Shown: positions 8,106 to 17,034, numbered from the stretch's first letter. The stretch: DNA of 23,120 nucleotides from GCA-002282575 sp964646525 (GCA_964646525.1 CAZYER010000026.1:1-23120), one strand, 5' to 3'. Translations and numbers: made by a program. The notes: a model not told the origin generated them from the letters alone.

Positions 8106-8835
8106 TCAAAGGTTGCAACACATCGGTGGGATCTTCTTGAGCTAACATCGACAGAATGGCACTTTCTAGCGGCGTGCTCGAACGATACAAGGTACGGTAC
8201 GCGCGCTTAATGACTGAGATTTGCTCAACGGTAAAACCACGGCGCTTTAAGCCTTCACTATTAATGCCATGCGGACGCGCCAAATTACCCGAGACGGTAA
8301 CAAAAGTCGGAACATCTTGATTAATGACACTGCCCATGCCACAGAAGCTGTGTTCACCTATGCGACAAAACTGATGCACAAGGGTATAACCACCCAAAAT
8401 AGCATAATCTTCAACAATCACATGACCGGCCAAAGCAACCGCGTTGGCAAAAATGGTGTCATTCCCCACCACGCAATCGTGAGCGATATGCACGCCAGCC
8501 ATAATCCAGTTGCGACTACCAATGGTTGTTTCACCACGATCTTGAATGGTGCCACGATTTAAGGTGACATTTTCCCGAATGGTATTATCATCACCGATGA
8601 CCAAACGCGTTGGCTCACCACGATATTTCTTATCTTGCGGCGCTGCACCAACCGAAGCAAACTGAAAGATTTGATTACGCTTACCAATTTGTGTGGGACC
8701 ATCAATGACCACATGAGGACCAATCACTGTCCCTTCATCAATACGGACACCAGCACCAATAATCGAAAAAGCACCCACACTAACGTCAGGCGCTAGCTCC
8801 GCTTTAACATCAATAATGGCACTTGGATGAATCAA
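8065..8835 (-). CDS. lpxA: UDP-N-acetylglucosamine acyltransferase
   Basis: First enzyme of lipid A synthesis: moves a 3-hydroxyacyl chain from acyl carrier protein to the 3-OH of UDP-GlcNAc in the cytoplasm. The 256-residue protein is a left-handed beta helix built from hexapeptide repeats, with the catalytic His in AGVHIAHDC (His119) and the substrate-binding QFASVG and GEPTR segments. I place the start at the TTG at 8833-8835, whose sequence TTGA overlaps the fabZ stop, because it yields MIHPSAIID, the standard LpxA N-terminus, and has a GAGGGAAG ribosome site just upstream. A longer reading from a GTG at 8854-8856 would add seven residues unlike the family. The C-terminal helical domain ends ATRGIVR. 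It sits in the conserved fabZ-lpxA-lpxB run. Confidence 0.96.
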   Translation of the reverse strand: MIHPSAIIDVKAELAPDVSVGAFSIIGAGVRIDEGTVIGPHVVIDGPTQIGKRNQIFQFASVGAAPQDKKYRGEPTRLVIGDDNTIRENVTLNRGTIQDRGETTIGSRNWIMAGVHIAHDCVVGNDTIFANAVALAGHVIVEDYAILGGYTLVHQFCRIGEHSFCGMGSVINQDVPTFVTVSGNLARPHGINSEGLKRRGFTVEQISVIKRAYRTLYRSSTPLESAILSMLAQEDPTDVLQPLIAFLQSATRGIVR

Positions 8836-9275
8836 ACAACTTCCCTCTCGGCACACATTAACTCAGCACTGGCAATCAATTTGCCATCAACATGGGTTTC
8901 AGCATTAAACTTCCACACGCCACGCTTGGTTGAGATCACCTGAACATGAAAATCTAAACGATCTCCCGGAACAGTCGGCTGACGAAAACGGCAATTATCC
9001 ACACCAACGAGATAATAGATAGCATTTTCACTCGGCTTAGATGCACTCGACTTAAATGCCAAAATGCCCGTCGCTTGCGCCATGGCTTCAATGATCATTA
9101 CACCAGGCATAATCGGATGATCTGGAAAATGCCCCGTAAATTGTGGTTCATTAAAGGTGATGTTCTTGTAGCCTTTCAGGTACTCCATCTCTTTTAACTC
9201 TGTCACGCGATCAATCAATAAAAACGGGTAACGGTGCGGTAAATACTGAAAAATGTCTTCGATACGCATGATCAT
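8832..9275 (-). CDS. fabZ: 3-hydroxyacyl-[acyl-carrier-protein] dehydratase FabZ
   Basis: Hot-dog-fold dehydratase of type II fatty acid synthesis. It consumes the same 3-hydroxyacyl-ACP pool that LpxA and LpxD draw on, so it sits at the branch point between phospholipid and lipid A. The 147-residue length is typical. The catalytic pair lies in GHFPDHPIMPG (His49) and VMIIEAMAQ (Glu63). The ATG at 9273-9275 has a GAAAGGG ribosome site; an ATG two codons later is a possible alternative. A 133-base gap separates it from lpxD, and its last bases overlap the lpxA start. Confidence 0.97.
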   Translation of the reverse strand: MIMRIEDIFQYLPHRYPFLLIDRVTELKEMEYLKGYKNITFNEPQFTGHFPDHPIMPGVMIIEAMAQATGILAFKSSASKPSENAIYYLVGVDNCRFRQPTVPGDRLDFHVQVISTKRGVWKFNAETHVDGKLIASAELMCAEREVV

Positions 9276-9408
9276 TGGTTGAACCCTTTCGGCTATTTAT
9301 TTTTCTGGTAGCGATTAAAAAACTATAAACAGCCTTTTAAAAGCTCCTTTTTCTACTGAATCTTAATGTGCTATTCTAATCGCTTACAAACTTTTATGCA
9401 TCTGGTTG

Positions 9409-10425
9409 TTACTTATCCAGTCTTTTTTCTACTTGTTTCAGCCGTTTTGCCATCGCATCGAGTTGACGAAAACGCGCCACATTCTTACGCCATTGCGCAT
9501 TCGGCTCTACAGGCAAGTTACCAGAATAGACTCCCGCCTCAGTTAATGAGTGACTTACTAAAGTCATTGCCGTAATGTGTACATCATCAGCAATGGTTAA
9601 ATGCCCTGCCACACCCGCCATACCAGCAATGGTGCAACGCTTACCCACTTTAGTACTGCCAGCAACTCCAGAAGAACCTGCCATAGCCGTATTAGCGCCA
9701 ATGGTAACGTTGTGTGAAATTTGAATCAAATTGTCTAATTTAACCCCTGACTCAATCACCGTATCTTCAATCGCTCCTCGATCCACACAGGTATTAGCAC
9801 CAATCGACACCTGATTGCCAATAATCACACGACCCAATTGAGGCACCTTCACCCAACGTTCGCCGTCTTTCGCCCAACCAAAGCCTTCACTACCAATGAC
9901 GCTACCCGATTCAACCATCACGTCATCACCCAACACACAATGATGCAAAATGCTGACATTAGGACCAATCCAGCAGTGCTGACCCATGGCGACACCGCGA
10001 TCAATAACCGTGTTGGCACCAATCACACAACCCACTCCGATCTGCACATCAGCGCCAATAACCACTCCCGCTGCAATGGAAACATCAGAGGCGATCAACG
10101 CTGTCTCATCAATACTTGCTGTTGGGTGAATACCTATAGCCGCTTTAATCGGCGGATGTAATAAATACGCCGCTTTAGCATAAGCAAGATAGGGATTACG
10201 AACGATTAAGGCATTACCCTGCCAGGCATCAGCATCCTTAAGCGATAAAATGACAACACCAGCAACACAGCTGGCGAGATAAGATCGATACTTGCTATTC
10301 GATAGAAAGCTCAACTGGTTTGGTTGCGCCTGCGCTAAAGTCGCCACCGACTCCACTTGATAATTCGCATCACCACTCAGTTCTGCACCTAAATACTCAG
10401 CCAACAATCCTAGCGTCAATGCCAT
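9409..10425 (-). CDS. lpxD: UDP-3-O-(3-hydroxyacyl)glucosamine N-acyltransferase
   Basis: Third enzyme of lipid A synthesis, adding the N-linked 3-hydroxyacyl chain to UDP-3-O-acylglucosamine. The 338-residue protein has the N-terminal uridine-binding domain (residues 1-100, with LSFLSNSKY), then a long left-handed beta helix of hexapeptide repeats, and a C-terminal helix (RQLDAMAKRLKQVEKRL). The catalytic His is His238 in LIQISHNVTIG. The ATG at 10423-10425 is preceded by AAGGA about ten bases away. The order skp-lpxD-fabZ is conserved, but a 167-base gap rich in inverted repeats separates it from skp. Confidence 0.97.
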   Translation of the reverse strand: MALTLGLLAEYLGAELSGDANYQVESVATLAQAQPNQLSFLSNSKYRSYLASCVAGVVILSLKDADAWQGNALIVRNPYLAYAKAAYLLHPPIKAAIGIHPTASIDETALIASDVSIAAGVVIGADVQIGVGCVIGANTVIDRGVAMGQHCWIGPNVSILHHCVLGDDVMVESGSVIGSEGFGWAKDGERWVKVPQLGRVIIGNQVSIGANTCVDRGAIEDTVIESGVKLDNLIQISHNVTIGANTAMAGSSGVAGSTKVGKRCTIAGMAGVAGHLTIADDVHITAMTLVSHSLTEAGVYSGNLPVEPNAQWRKNVARFRQLDAMAKRLKQVEKRLDK

Positions 10426-10476
10426 GATGGTTCAATCCTTATGAGCATCTCTAAAAACCTATAGGGTTGGGGGTCT

Positions 10477-10532
10477 GGGGGAAGGGTTGCATATTAACAG
10501 TGTGCACTTGATTTTTTTAAAACCCTTCCACC
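10477..10532. repeat. 12-base inverted repeat in the skp-lpxD gap
   Basis: Arms GGGGGAAGGGTT (10477-10488) and AACCCTTCCACC (10521-10532) pair at 11 of 12 positions around a 32-base AT-rich loop that contains the palindrome GTGCAC. No U-tract follows the stem on the transcribed minus strand, so it is not a standard terminator. Confidence 0.6.
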
Positions 10533-10548
10533 AGCTGATAAATAAACT

Positions 10549-10592
10549 GGGAACGCTAAAAACTGATCGAAGCGAGGTTTTTAGTGATTCCC
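10549..10592 (-). repeat. Stem-loop directly after the skp stop codon
   Basis: The inner arms CTAAAAAC (10556-10563) and GTTTTTAG (10577-10584) are perfectly complementary around a 13-base loop. The outer arms GGGAA (10549-10553) and TTCCC (10588-10592) extend the stem across a small 2/3-base internal loop. The structure begins at the base after the skp stop codon. With no following T-run it is more likely a processing or mRNA-stabilising stem, or a weak attenuator, than a rho-independent terminator; this is inference. A further copy of CTAAAAAC lies at 10451-10458. Confidence 0.6.
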
Positions 10593-11141
10593 TTAAGGCT
10601 TATTCAGATTTTTACGTTTATCAGCTTCACTGGTCAAATAGTTCAACACCTTTGGCGTGATGTCGATGCTATCGCGTGTGTAAGCAATACCATCATAAAG
10701 CACCAAATCATACCCATCACGTTCACCCACAGCCTTGATGGCAATATTCACTAAATCTTGTAACTTAGAAAGCTCTTCATTGCGACGAATATTCAACAAC
10801 TCTTGCACATCATTACGACGACGCTGTAAATCTCGCTTTTTCATCACGATATCGCGCTCTTTCACATCGCGTTGCGCTTCACTCATTACAGCCTTACTTT
10901 TTTCGTAATCTTTTGCTAGCCTGTCAATTTCATCATTTAATTTATTCAATTCTCGTTGCTGTGGTGCAAACTCGCGCTCCAAAGCAGCTGAAGCATCTTT
11001 CGCCTGGGGCGCCTGATCCAGTAGTTTAGCCACGTTCACCACGCGAACCTTCACGTCTTCAGCCAACGCAGACGTGGCTGTCACCGACAATAACGCTGTT
11101 AACAACATACCACTAAACCAACGCATATTTTGCGAACGCAT
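10593..11141 (-). CDS. skp: Periplasmic chaperone Skp (OmpH)
   Basis: Periplasmic holdase that forms a trimer with long coiled-coil arms and carries unfolded outer-membrane proteins to the BAM complex. The 182-residue product has a signal peptide (hydrophobic core GMLLTALLSVTATSALA, cleavage likely after ALA before EDVKV), a beta-rich N-terminal strand, a charged coiled coil over about residues 45-125 (many Arg, Lys, Glu), and the closing YDLVLYDGIAY segment. I chose the ATG at 11139-11141 because it has a good GAAAGGA ribosome site and starts a normal signal peptide; an upstream in-frame start at 11183 would add 14 residues that spoil it. It lies 51 bases after bamA, its functional partner, as usual. 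Confidence 0.95.
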   Translation of the reverse strand: MRSQNMRWFSGMLLTALLSVTATSALAEDVKVRVVNVAKLLDQAPQAKDASAALEREFAPQQRELNKLNDEIDRLAKDYEKSKAVMSEAQRDVKERDIVMKKRDLQRRRNDVQELLNIRRNEELSKLQDLVNIAIKAVGERDGYDLVLYDGIAYTRDSIDITPKVLNYLTSEADKRKNLNKP

Positions 11142-11192
11142 CTTATTATTTCCTTTCATGCAAAACAAAAATTCTTTAACCACGTTGTAGCC

Positions 11193-13565
11193 TTAAAAAG
11201 GCACACCGATGGTGAACTGAAACTCTTGGGTACGATCAATCGTTTGCGGATTGAGTGGCTTCGCATAACTGAAGGTTAGCGGTCCAATCGGCGTAATCCA
11301 CGAGAAGCCCAAGCCTGTCGACAATCTTAACTCATCCGCCTTAAATTTGTCAGGGTCTGGAAAGACATTTCCTGCATCGAAGAACCAACTTAGGCGCATA
11401 TTACTACTGTCTTCAATAAACCAAGGACGGAAATTCAGTGCTGCCGACGCTACGGCTAAGAAATCTCCCCCTAGCGCACGACGAGAGCCATCAGTAGCAA
11501 AATCATAACGCTGACCTAAACTATAAGCTTCATAACCGCGCACCGTTTGAATACCACCCGCATAATAACGGCGGAAGAAAGGCAGACCGTAACCATCCAA
11601 ATTACCGTAACCCTTACCATAACCCAGTGTTCCTGTCAGACTTAAACTACTGCGTTCAGTTACAGGTAAATATAACTTTTGTTGAACATCCAGTTGATAG
11701 TAGGTCAAATCACCCACCGGCGTAGAAACAGATAAACTACTCGAATGGTAATGCCCTTTATTCGGGAAATAAAACTCATCACGACTATCATGCACATAAC
11801 TGGTTTTTAATGAGACGTCATTAAACTCTTTCCCGCTACCGTAAAACTCTCGGTACTGACTAATCAAGTTAGGATCGCTTGAAGTTAGCCCAGCGGGTGC
11901 CGTATTAGTGGCAAACTGATTGAGTCGATAACCAAAACCGGGGGTTGTTGAATCATTAACTCCTTGAAAGACAATGGACAAACGCTCCGCTTGCAGACCA
12001 AAATTCAAACGATCCTCTTCACTGAGCGGAATACCATACATCACTCGACCACCAATGGTATTGGTGCTGTAAGGTGCGAGGAACAGGTAAGCAGCATCAA
12101 TTTCGCGCCAGAAGAAACCTGCACTTAAACTATCTCCTTCCGGCGTGAAATAAGGATTGGTGATGTTAATGTCATAATTTTTACGCGCCGAAGACGAAGA
12201 AATACTAAAGGTAGCGTTGTTACCCGTACCAAAAATATTGCGCTCAGACAAACTAAAGCCCAACAACATATTTTCAACTTGCGAGTAACCAATTGAAGCG
12301 GTAATGGCGCCTGTTGGCATTTCTTCAACTTTTACCACCAAATCAACCTGATCGGTACCAACACGCTGCGTTTCAATGTCAACTGTCTTAAAGAAACCCA
12401 GACGTTTTAAACGCGTTTGCGACTGACGTACAGCTGAGAGGTTGTAAGGCGCAGCTTCAAACTGACGCAATTCACGGCGTACCACATGGTCGCGCGTACG
12501 ATTGTTGCCTTTCACTTCAATGCGACGCACATACGCCCGATTACGCGGATTCACGTCAATAACTAAAGCAACAACACCTTTTTCTTTATCTAGCTGTGGC
12601 TTAGGTTCCACTTCAGCAAAGGCATAACCCTGCTCAGATAACTTATCTTTGATCGCATTAGTGGAATCGGTAATTTTATTGCGCGAGAATGAATCGCCCA
12701 CCTTAAACTTTAGCAACTCAGTCATCTTCGCTTCCGTCAATACCGAAGTTCCAGCGAACTTCACCTCACCAATGGTGTATTGACGACCTTCATTAATATT
12801 AATATTGACGTAAACACGCGTTTTATCGGACGAAATACTCACTTGCGATGACAAAATTCGGAAATCGGCATAACCTTTGTCCATATAATATGAACGAAGC
12901 GTCTCTAGGTCAGCTTGCAATTTGGTTCGTGCATACTGGTCGGCGTCAGTTAACCAAGACCACATCGTTGGTTCGGACAAAGACAGTAAACCCACCAGTT
13001 TGCTTTCGTCAAAAGCCTTATTACCGACGATGTTAATTTTGGTAATACGCGCTAACTCGCCCTCTTGCACCTTAATGGTGATACCAACGCGATTGCGATC
13101 TAAAGGCTCTGCCTTCGGCTCAACGACCGTCGCATAGTAGCCTTGGTTTTGGTAGCGTTGGCGCACATCTTGGGCAATACGATCCAAATCGGACTCATTG
13201 AGAATACGCCCTTTTTTGATACCAATCACTTCTAACGCTTGTAGTAGCTCTTCTTCTTTAATGAGTTTAGAGCCTTCCAATTTAATCTCAGCAATCGAAG
13301 GGCGTTCAACCACCTTAATTTTAAGTTGACCATGACTCTGGTAAACTTTAACATCGCTAAAAAAACCAGTAGCGAACAAAGACTTAATCATGTCTTTCAC
13401 TTGCGCTTTTGACACTTTTTCGGTCATAGGAACACTGATATAACTCAGTGCCGTTTCTGGCGTAACACGCTCCAATCCTTCAAACATCACGTTCGGTGCT
13501 GCTTGGGCAAGGGTCATAAAACTCATTGCCAACAGCGAAACACTAACTTGAACCTTCTTTAACAC
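11193..13565 (-). CDS. bamA: Outer membrane protein assembly factor BamA
   Basis: Essential outer-membrane beta-barrel insertase (Omp85 family). The 790-residue precursor has a signal peptide ending LAQA before APNV, five POTRA domains (about residues 24-421), and a 16-strand barrel (about 422-790). The conserved lid-lock motif VRGYE is present with Arg676, and the protein ends in phenylalanine (FTIGVPF) as expected for a BAM beta-signal. The start codon is GTG (13563-13565), two bases after the rseP stop, with a G-rich ribosome site inside the rseP end. The position between rseP and skp is canonical. No frame breaks are seen. Confidence 0.98.
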   Translation of the reverse strand: MLKKVQVSVSLLAMSFMTLAQAAPNVMFEGLERVTPETALSYISVPMTEKVSKAQVKDMIKSLFATGFFSDVKVYQSHGQLKIKVVERPSIAEIKLEGSKLIKEEELLQALEVIGIKKGRILNESDLDRIAQDVRQRYQNQGYYATVVEPKAEPLDRNRVGITIKVQEGELARITKINIVGNKAFDESKLVGLLSLSEPTMWSWLTDADQYARTKLQADLETLRSYYMDKGYADFRILSSQVSISSDKTRVYVNININEGRQYTIGEVKFAGTSVLTEAKMTELLKFKVGDSFSRNKITDSTNAIKDKLSEQGYAFAEVEPKPQLDKEKGVVALVIDVNPRNRAYVRRIEVKGNNRTRDHVVRRELRQFEAAPYNLSAVRQSQTRLKRLGFFKTVDIETQRVGTDQVDLVVKVEEMPTGAITASIGYSQVENMLLGFSLSERNIFGTGNNATFSISSSSARKNYDINITNPYFTPEGDSLSAGFFWREIDAAYLFLAPYSTNTIGGRVMYGIPLSEEDRLNFGLQAERLSIVFQGVNDSTTPGFGYRLNQFATNTAPAGLTSSDPNLISQYREFYGSGKEFNDVSLKTSYVHDSRDEFYFPNKGHYHSSSLSVSTPVGDLTYYQLDVQQKLYLPVTERSSLSLTGTLGYGKGYGNLDGYGLPFFRRYYAGGIQTVRGYEAYSLGQRYDFATDGSRRALGGDFLAVASAALNFRPWFIEDSSNMRLSWFFDAGNVFPDPDKFKADELRLSTGLGFSWITPIGPLTFSYAKPLNPQTIDRTQEFQFTIGVPF

Positions 13566-13567
13566 AA

Positions 13568-14926
13568 TCAGCCCCCAAACAGGCGTTTTAAATCACTCGA
13601 AATCGCCAGCACTGTCAACCCAACGATCATAACCATGCCGATTTTTTGCCAAACCAGCAAAAAAGACTCAGAAAACTTCCGTCCTCGTACACCTTCAACC
13701 GCATACAAGAGTAAATGCCCACCATCTAACAGCGGCAAAGGTAGTAAGTTTAACACGCCTAAGCTCAGACTCAGTAGTGCTATAAACTGAAAAAAACGTA
13801 ACCAGCCCTGATCTAAACTATTCCCCGCTGCTTGGGCAATGCCAATCGGTCCAGATAATTGTTCTAATCCAGACTGCCCTGTCACTAAGCGACCAATCGC
13901 TTGCAAGGTTAGCAAAGTTAAATCGATGAGTTTTTGTGGTGCTTGCTTTAGGGCATCACCGAATGACAGACCTTCTTTTGACCACCAACGACTTTCTAGA
14001 TCTTCCGGCATTTGTGGGCGCACCCCTAAAAAACCTTGAATCTGCCCATTGTCTAACAACCGACTACCGACAACTAAAGGAAGACTGAGTAACTGACCAG
14101 CTCGTTCAACAGTCAATTCAACCCTTGCTTGCGGATTTTCTCGCACCCACTGAGACAGCTCGGCAAAGCCATCCACGCTCAACCCATTCAGTGTCACAAC
14201 CAAATCACCAATCTGCAACCCAGCCTGATCAGCAGCACTACCTGGCTCAATTGCCGCTAACTTCGCGGGCAAAGGTGGCATGCTTAACGCCAATCCCCAA
14301 TTTTGTAACTGTTGCTGTGGTTTTGACCAAGCCAAATCGCGCCACGGTTGCGCTGCTACCGTCACTTCCTTTTGTTGTCCTTGCCAATTGGTCAGTGTAA
14401 AACGCAACTCATCGTGTGACGCTAACTGACGCAACAATTGAATCGGCAACTGCTCAAACTGGCTAATGGGTACGTCGTTAATCGCATCAATTTGCCACGT
14501 CTCTGCACCCGATACCTGCGCCCAAGGCGTTCCCTGTGCACCAGGAGCCACCCAAGCTTTGGGCGATTGCAGTCCCACCAACAGCACTATTACCATCAAT
14601 ACATAGGCAAGAACAAAATTAATGAATGGACCAGCAAAAACAACCAACGACTTTTTCCACAAAGCCTGTTGCTCGTAAACCTGATTTAGCTGATGTTGCG
14701 GCACGTCATGTACACGAGGATCAGCAAAAAGCACATAACCACCCAGGGGCAACCAAGCAAACCGATACTCAACCTCGCCAATTTGCTTTGACCAAATGGC
14801 TGGCCCCATACCGATGGAAAAGCGTACAACGGGAATACCCAAACGACGCGCGGCATAAAAGTGACCCCATTCATGCACAGCAACTACAATGACTAACGCC
14901 AGTAGGAAACCTAACAAGGTCATCAT
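13568..14926 (-). CDS. rseP: Site-2 intramembrane zinc metalloprotease RseP
   Basis: Inner-membrane protease that cleaves the anti-sigma factor RseA in the envelope stress response and also clears signal peptides. The 452-residue length is normal. The first membrane helix carries HEWGH (His18, Glu19, His22), the zinc site; the second half of the active site is NLLPLPLLDGG with Asp401. Between them lie two periplasmic PDZ domains; the second is clear (GSAADQAGLQIGD near 229-241) and the first is poorly conserved. The ATG start overlaps the cdsA stop in an ATGATGA arrangement, implying coupled translation. No dxr gene intervenes between cdsA and rseP, unlike in Pseudomonas. Confidence 0.97.
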   Translation of the reverse strand: MMTLLGFLLALVIVVAVHEWGHFYAARRLGIPVVRFSIGMGPAIWSKQIGEVEYRFAWLPLGGYVLFADPRVHDVPQHQLNQVYEQQALWKKSLVVFAGPFINFVLAYVLMVIVLLVGLQSPKAWVAPGAQGTPWAQVSGAETWQIDAINDVPISQFEQLPIQLLRQLASHDELRFTLTNWQGQQKEVTVAAQPWRDLAWSKPQQQLQNWGLALSMPPLPAKLAAIEPGSAADQAGLQIGDLVVTLNGLSVDGFAELSQWVRENPQARVELTVERAGQLLSLPLVVGSRLLDNGQIQGFLGVRPQMPEDLESRWWSKEGLSFGDALKQAPQKLIDLTLLTLQAIGRLVTGQSGLEQLSGPIGIAQAAGNSLDQGWLRFFQFIALLSLSLGVLNLLPLPLLDGGHLLLYAVEGVRGRKFSESFLLVWQKIGMVMIVGLTVLAISSDLKRLFGG

Positions 14927-15729
14927 GGCATCATCCCCTGCCAGAGCAACCAGAATAACGGTACAGCCAACAACAGTGCATCAAAACGATCTAACCAGCC
15001 GCCATGACCAGGCAACATGTTGGAACTATCTTTAACACCGACTTGGCGTTTCATCGCCGATTCAAATAAGTCACCATAAATGGACAAGAAGCTGACAATA
15101 AACGCCAACCCCATCATCGACCACAGCGGCGCGGCTGTTTTCCAAGCGACAAAGATCGACAAAAGAACAGCTAAACTCACACCACCAGCGACACCTTCCC
15201 AGGTTTTGCCTGGACTAACTTTTAACGCCAGTTTGGTTTTACCGAAAGCCTTACCGCTGAAATACGCACCAGTATCCGTCACCCACACCAAAGACATGGC
15301 ATAGAGCAACCAACCGACTCCTAAGTCTTCAACCAAACTGAGCACGGACCAAGCAAAATTACTCAACCACAAGACACCAAAACCCAGTGCCAACGTTGAC
15401 CAGCCCGCTGGCCAAGCACCTTGTTGAGCGAAGTGCCGAACGGCCACTAATACCGCTAGGGTAAGCAACAAGGTATAAACTTGCCATACCAACGTTTGCG
15501 TCACTTGCAACACATCGATCAGCGGCAAAGCGAAAACAAACAGCGACAAGATCACATAAATGAAACGTTGACTCCTTGCTTTCAATTGACTCAGTCCCGC
15601 CCATTCCCAAGCCATCAGACCCAGAATCGTCACTACCAATAAAGGAAACCATTGAACCGGAAGAATCAATAAAAAAAGGGCAGCTATGGCTAACAATAGC
15701 GCCGCTGTCATCACGCGTTGTTTAAGCAA
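14923..15729 (-). CDS. cdsA: Phosphatidate cytidylyltransferase (CDP-diglyceride synthase)
   Basis: Inner-membrane enzyme making CDP-diacylglycerol from CTP and phosphatidic acid, the precursor of all membrane phospholipids. The 268-residue protein has about eight hydrophobic segments and the family signature SAMKRQVGVKDSSN followed by LPGHGGWLDRFD near the C-terminus. I place the start at the TTG at 15727-15729: it gives MLKQRVMTA, the usual CdsA N-terminus, and an AAGGAA ribosome site sits 5-6 bases upstream. A longer reading from a TTG at 15745-15747 would swallow that ribosome site. The gene overlaps the uppS end by 8 bases and the rseP start by 4. Confidence 0.96.
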   Translation of the reverse strand: MLKQRVMTAALLLAIAALFLLILPVQWFPLLVVTILGLMAWEWAGLSQLKARSQRFIYVILSLFVFALPLIDVLQVTQTLVWQVYTLLLTLAVLVAVRHFAQQGAWPAGWSTLALGFGVLWLSNFAWSVLSLVEDLGVGWLLYAMSLVWVTDTGAYFSGKAFGKTKLALKVSPGKTWEGVAGGVSLAVLLSIFVAWKTAAPLWSMMGLAFIVSFLSIYGDLFESAMKRQVGVKDSSNMLPGHGGWLDRFDALLLAVPLFWLLWQGMMP

Positions 15730-16462
15730 TGGAATTTCCTTGCACAATTTGATCGCCAGTCATACCAAAACGTCGCTGTCGTCGAGCGAAGTCCGCAATC
15801 GCCGCATCCAACTGATCGGCGTCAAAATTTGGCCAGAGAATGTCGGTGAAATAGAATTCGGCATAAGCCAGTTGCCATAACATAAAATTGCTAATACGTT
15901 GCTCACCGCCCGTCCTAATCAATAAATCGGGTTCTGGCAGATCCGATAAGCACAAATAAGGGGTTAGTGCTGACTCGTCTAGCGACATGACTGAACAATC
16001 TGGATTAGCCTTCGCCCAAGCTTGTACGGCTTGAATCATATCCCAACGACCACCGTAATTGGCGGCAATCGTCAACACCAAACCATCGTTCTGTGCTGTT
16101 TTGGCTTGCGCTTCAACAATCTTTTGTTGAATGTCTTGGGAGAAACGGTCTAACTCACCGATGACGCGCAACTGTACATTATTTTCGTGCAGCTTGGCGA
16201 CTTCACGCACCAACGCCCAACCGAAAATATCCATCAGCTTACTGACCTCTTCTGCCGGACGACGCCAGTTTTCGGTAGAAAACGCAAACAAGGTTAATGC
16301 CCGCACGCCCCGCTCACGACAACGCTTCACCACTTTGCGTACACTCGCCAAACCACGCTCATGGCCGAGAAAGCGGGGCAAACCCTTAGATTTAGCCCAA
16401 CGCCCATTGCCATCCATAATGATGGCAATATGCTGTGGTATGGCAACAGAAGTGTCAGACAT
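15722..16462 (-). CDS. uppS: Undecaprenyl diphosphate synthase
   Basis: Cytoplasmic cis-prenyltransferase adding eight isopentenyl units to farnesyl diphosphate to make the C55 lipid carrier for peptidoglycan and O-antigen. The 246-residue protein carries IIMDGNGRWA (catalytic Asp17), GHERGLASV, LFAFSTENWRRP, and the C-terminal LIRTGGEQRISNFMLWQ motif. The ATG start is 8 bases after frr, with only a weak ribosome site. In many Gammaproteobacteria dxr lies between frr and uppS; here they are directly adjacent. Confidence 0.97.
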   Translation of the reverse strand: MSDTSVAIPQHIAIIMDGNGRWAKSKGLPRFLGHERGLASVRKVVKRCRERGVRALTLFAFSTENWRRPAEEVSKLMDIFGWALVREVAKLHENNVQLRVIGELDRFSQDIQQKIVEAQAKTAQNDGLVLTIAANYGGRWDMIQAVQAWAKANPDCSVMSLDESALTPYLCLSDLPEPDLLIRTGGEQRISNFMLWQLAYAEFYFTDILWPNFDADQLDAAIADFARRQRRFGMTGDQIVQGNSIA

Positions 16463-16470
16463 TAAGATGA

Positions 16471-17028
16471 CTAAACCTGCAACAATTCTTTTTCTTTAGC
16501 AGCTAAAGCGGCATCGACATCGACAATCGCTTTATCAGTTAGCTTTTGAATTTCATCGTTAGCACGACGTTCATCGTCTTCACTGATCGCTTTGTCTTTA
16601 AGCAATTTTGCTACTTGCTGATTAGCATCACGACGAATATTGCGCATCGCCACACGACCATGCTCCGCTTCAGCGCGTGCTTGCTTAATCATTTCTTTAC
16701 GGGTTTCTTCCGTCAATGCAGGCAACGGAATACGAATATCACCATTAGACGAAGAAGGATTTAAGCCTAGATTGGCTTTGATAATCGCTTTCTCAATTGC
16801 GGGCAACATGTTTTTTTCCCACGGAGCCACTTTTAAAGTACGCGCATCTTCCACACCAATATTGGCTACTTGGCTGACGGGCACCATGCTACCGTAATAC
16901 TCAACTTGTACCGGGTCCAAAATACTCGGATGAGCACGCCCAGTACGAATGCGTTGCAATTGATTACCTAATGCATCCATGGCTTTGACCATACGTTCTT
17001 GTGCATCTTTTTTAATATCGTTAATCAT
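16471..17028 (-). CDS. frr: Ribosome recycling factor
   Basis: Splits post-termination ribosomes together with EF-G. The 185-residue length is exactly typical. The long three-helix bundle domain is recognisable at both ends (MVKAMDALGNQLQRIRTGRA at the start; AMRNIRRDANQQVAKL later), and the small beta domain contains YYGSMVPVSQVANI. The ATG start has a strong AAGGAG ribosome site that overlaps the pyrH stop codon 6 bases upstream, so the two genes are almost certainly co-translated. Confidence 0.98.
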   Translation of the reverse strand: MINDIKKDAQERMVKAMDALGNQLQRIRTGRAHPSILDPVQVEYYGSMVPVSQVANIGVEDARTLKVAPWEKNMLPAIEKAIIKANLGLNPSSSNGDIRIPLPALTEETRKEMIKQARAEAEHGRVAMRNIRRDANQQVAKLLKDKAISEDDERRANDEIQKLTDKAIVDVDAALAAKEKELLQV

Positions 17029-17034
17029 TAGCTT

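Noticed and set aside
9276..9408. Possible promoter in the lpxD-fabZ gap (minus-strand TTGTAA, 18-base spacer, TAAGAT)
   Set aside because: Spacing is acceptable but the hexamer matches are weak in an AT-rich gap; not enough to annotate. The TTTTAAAA palindrome there has no loop and is not a terminator.
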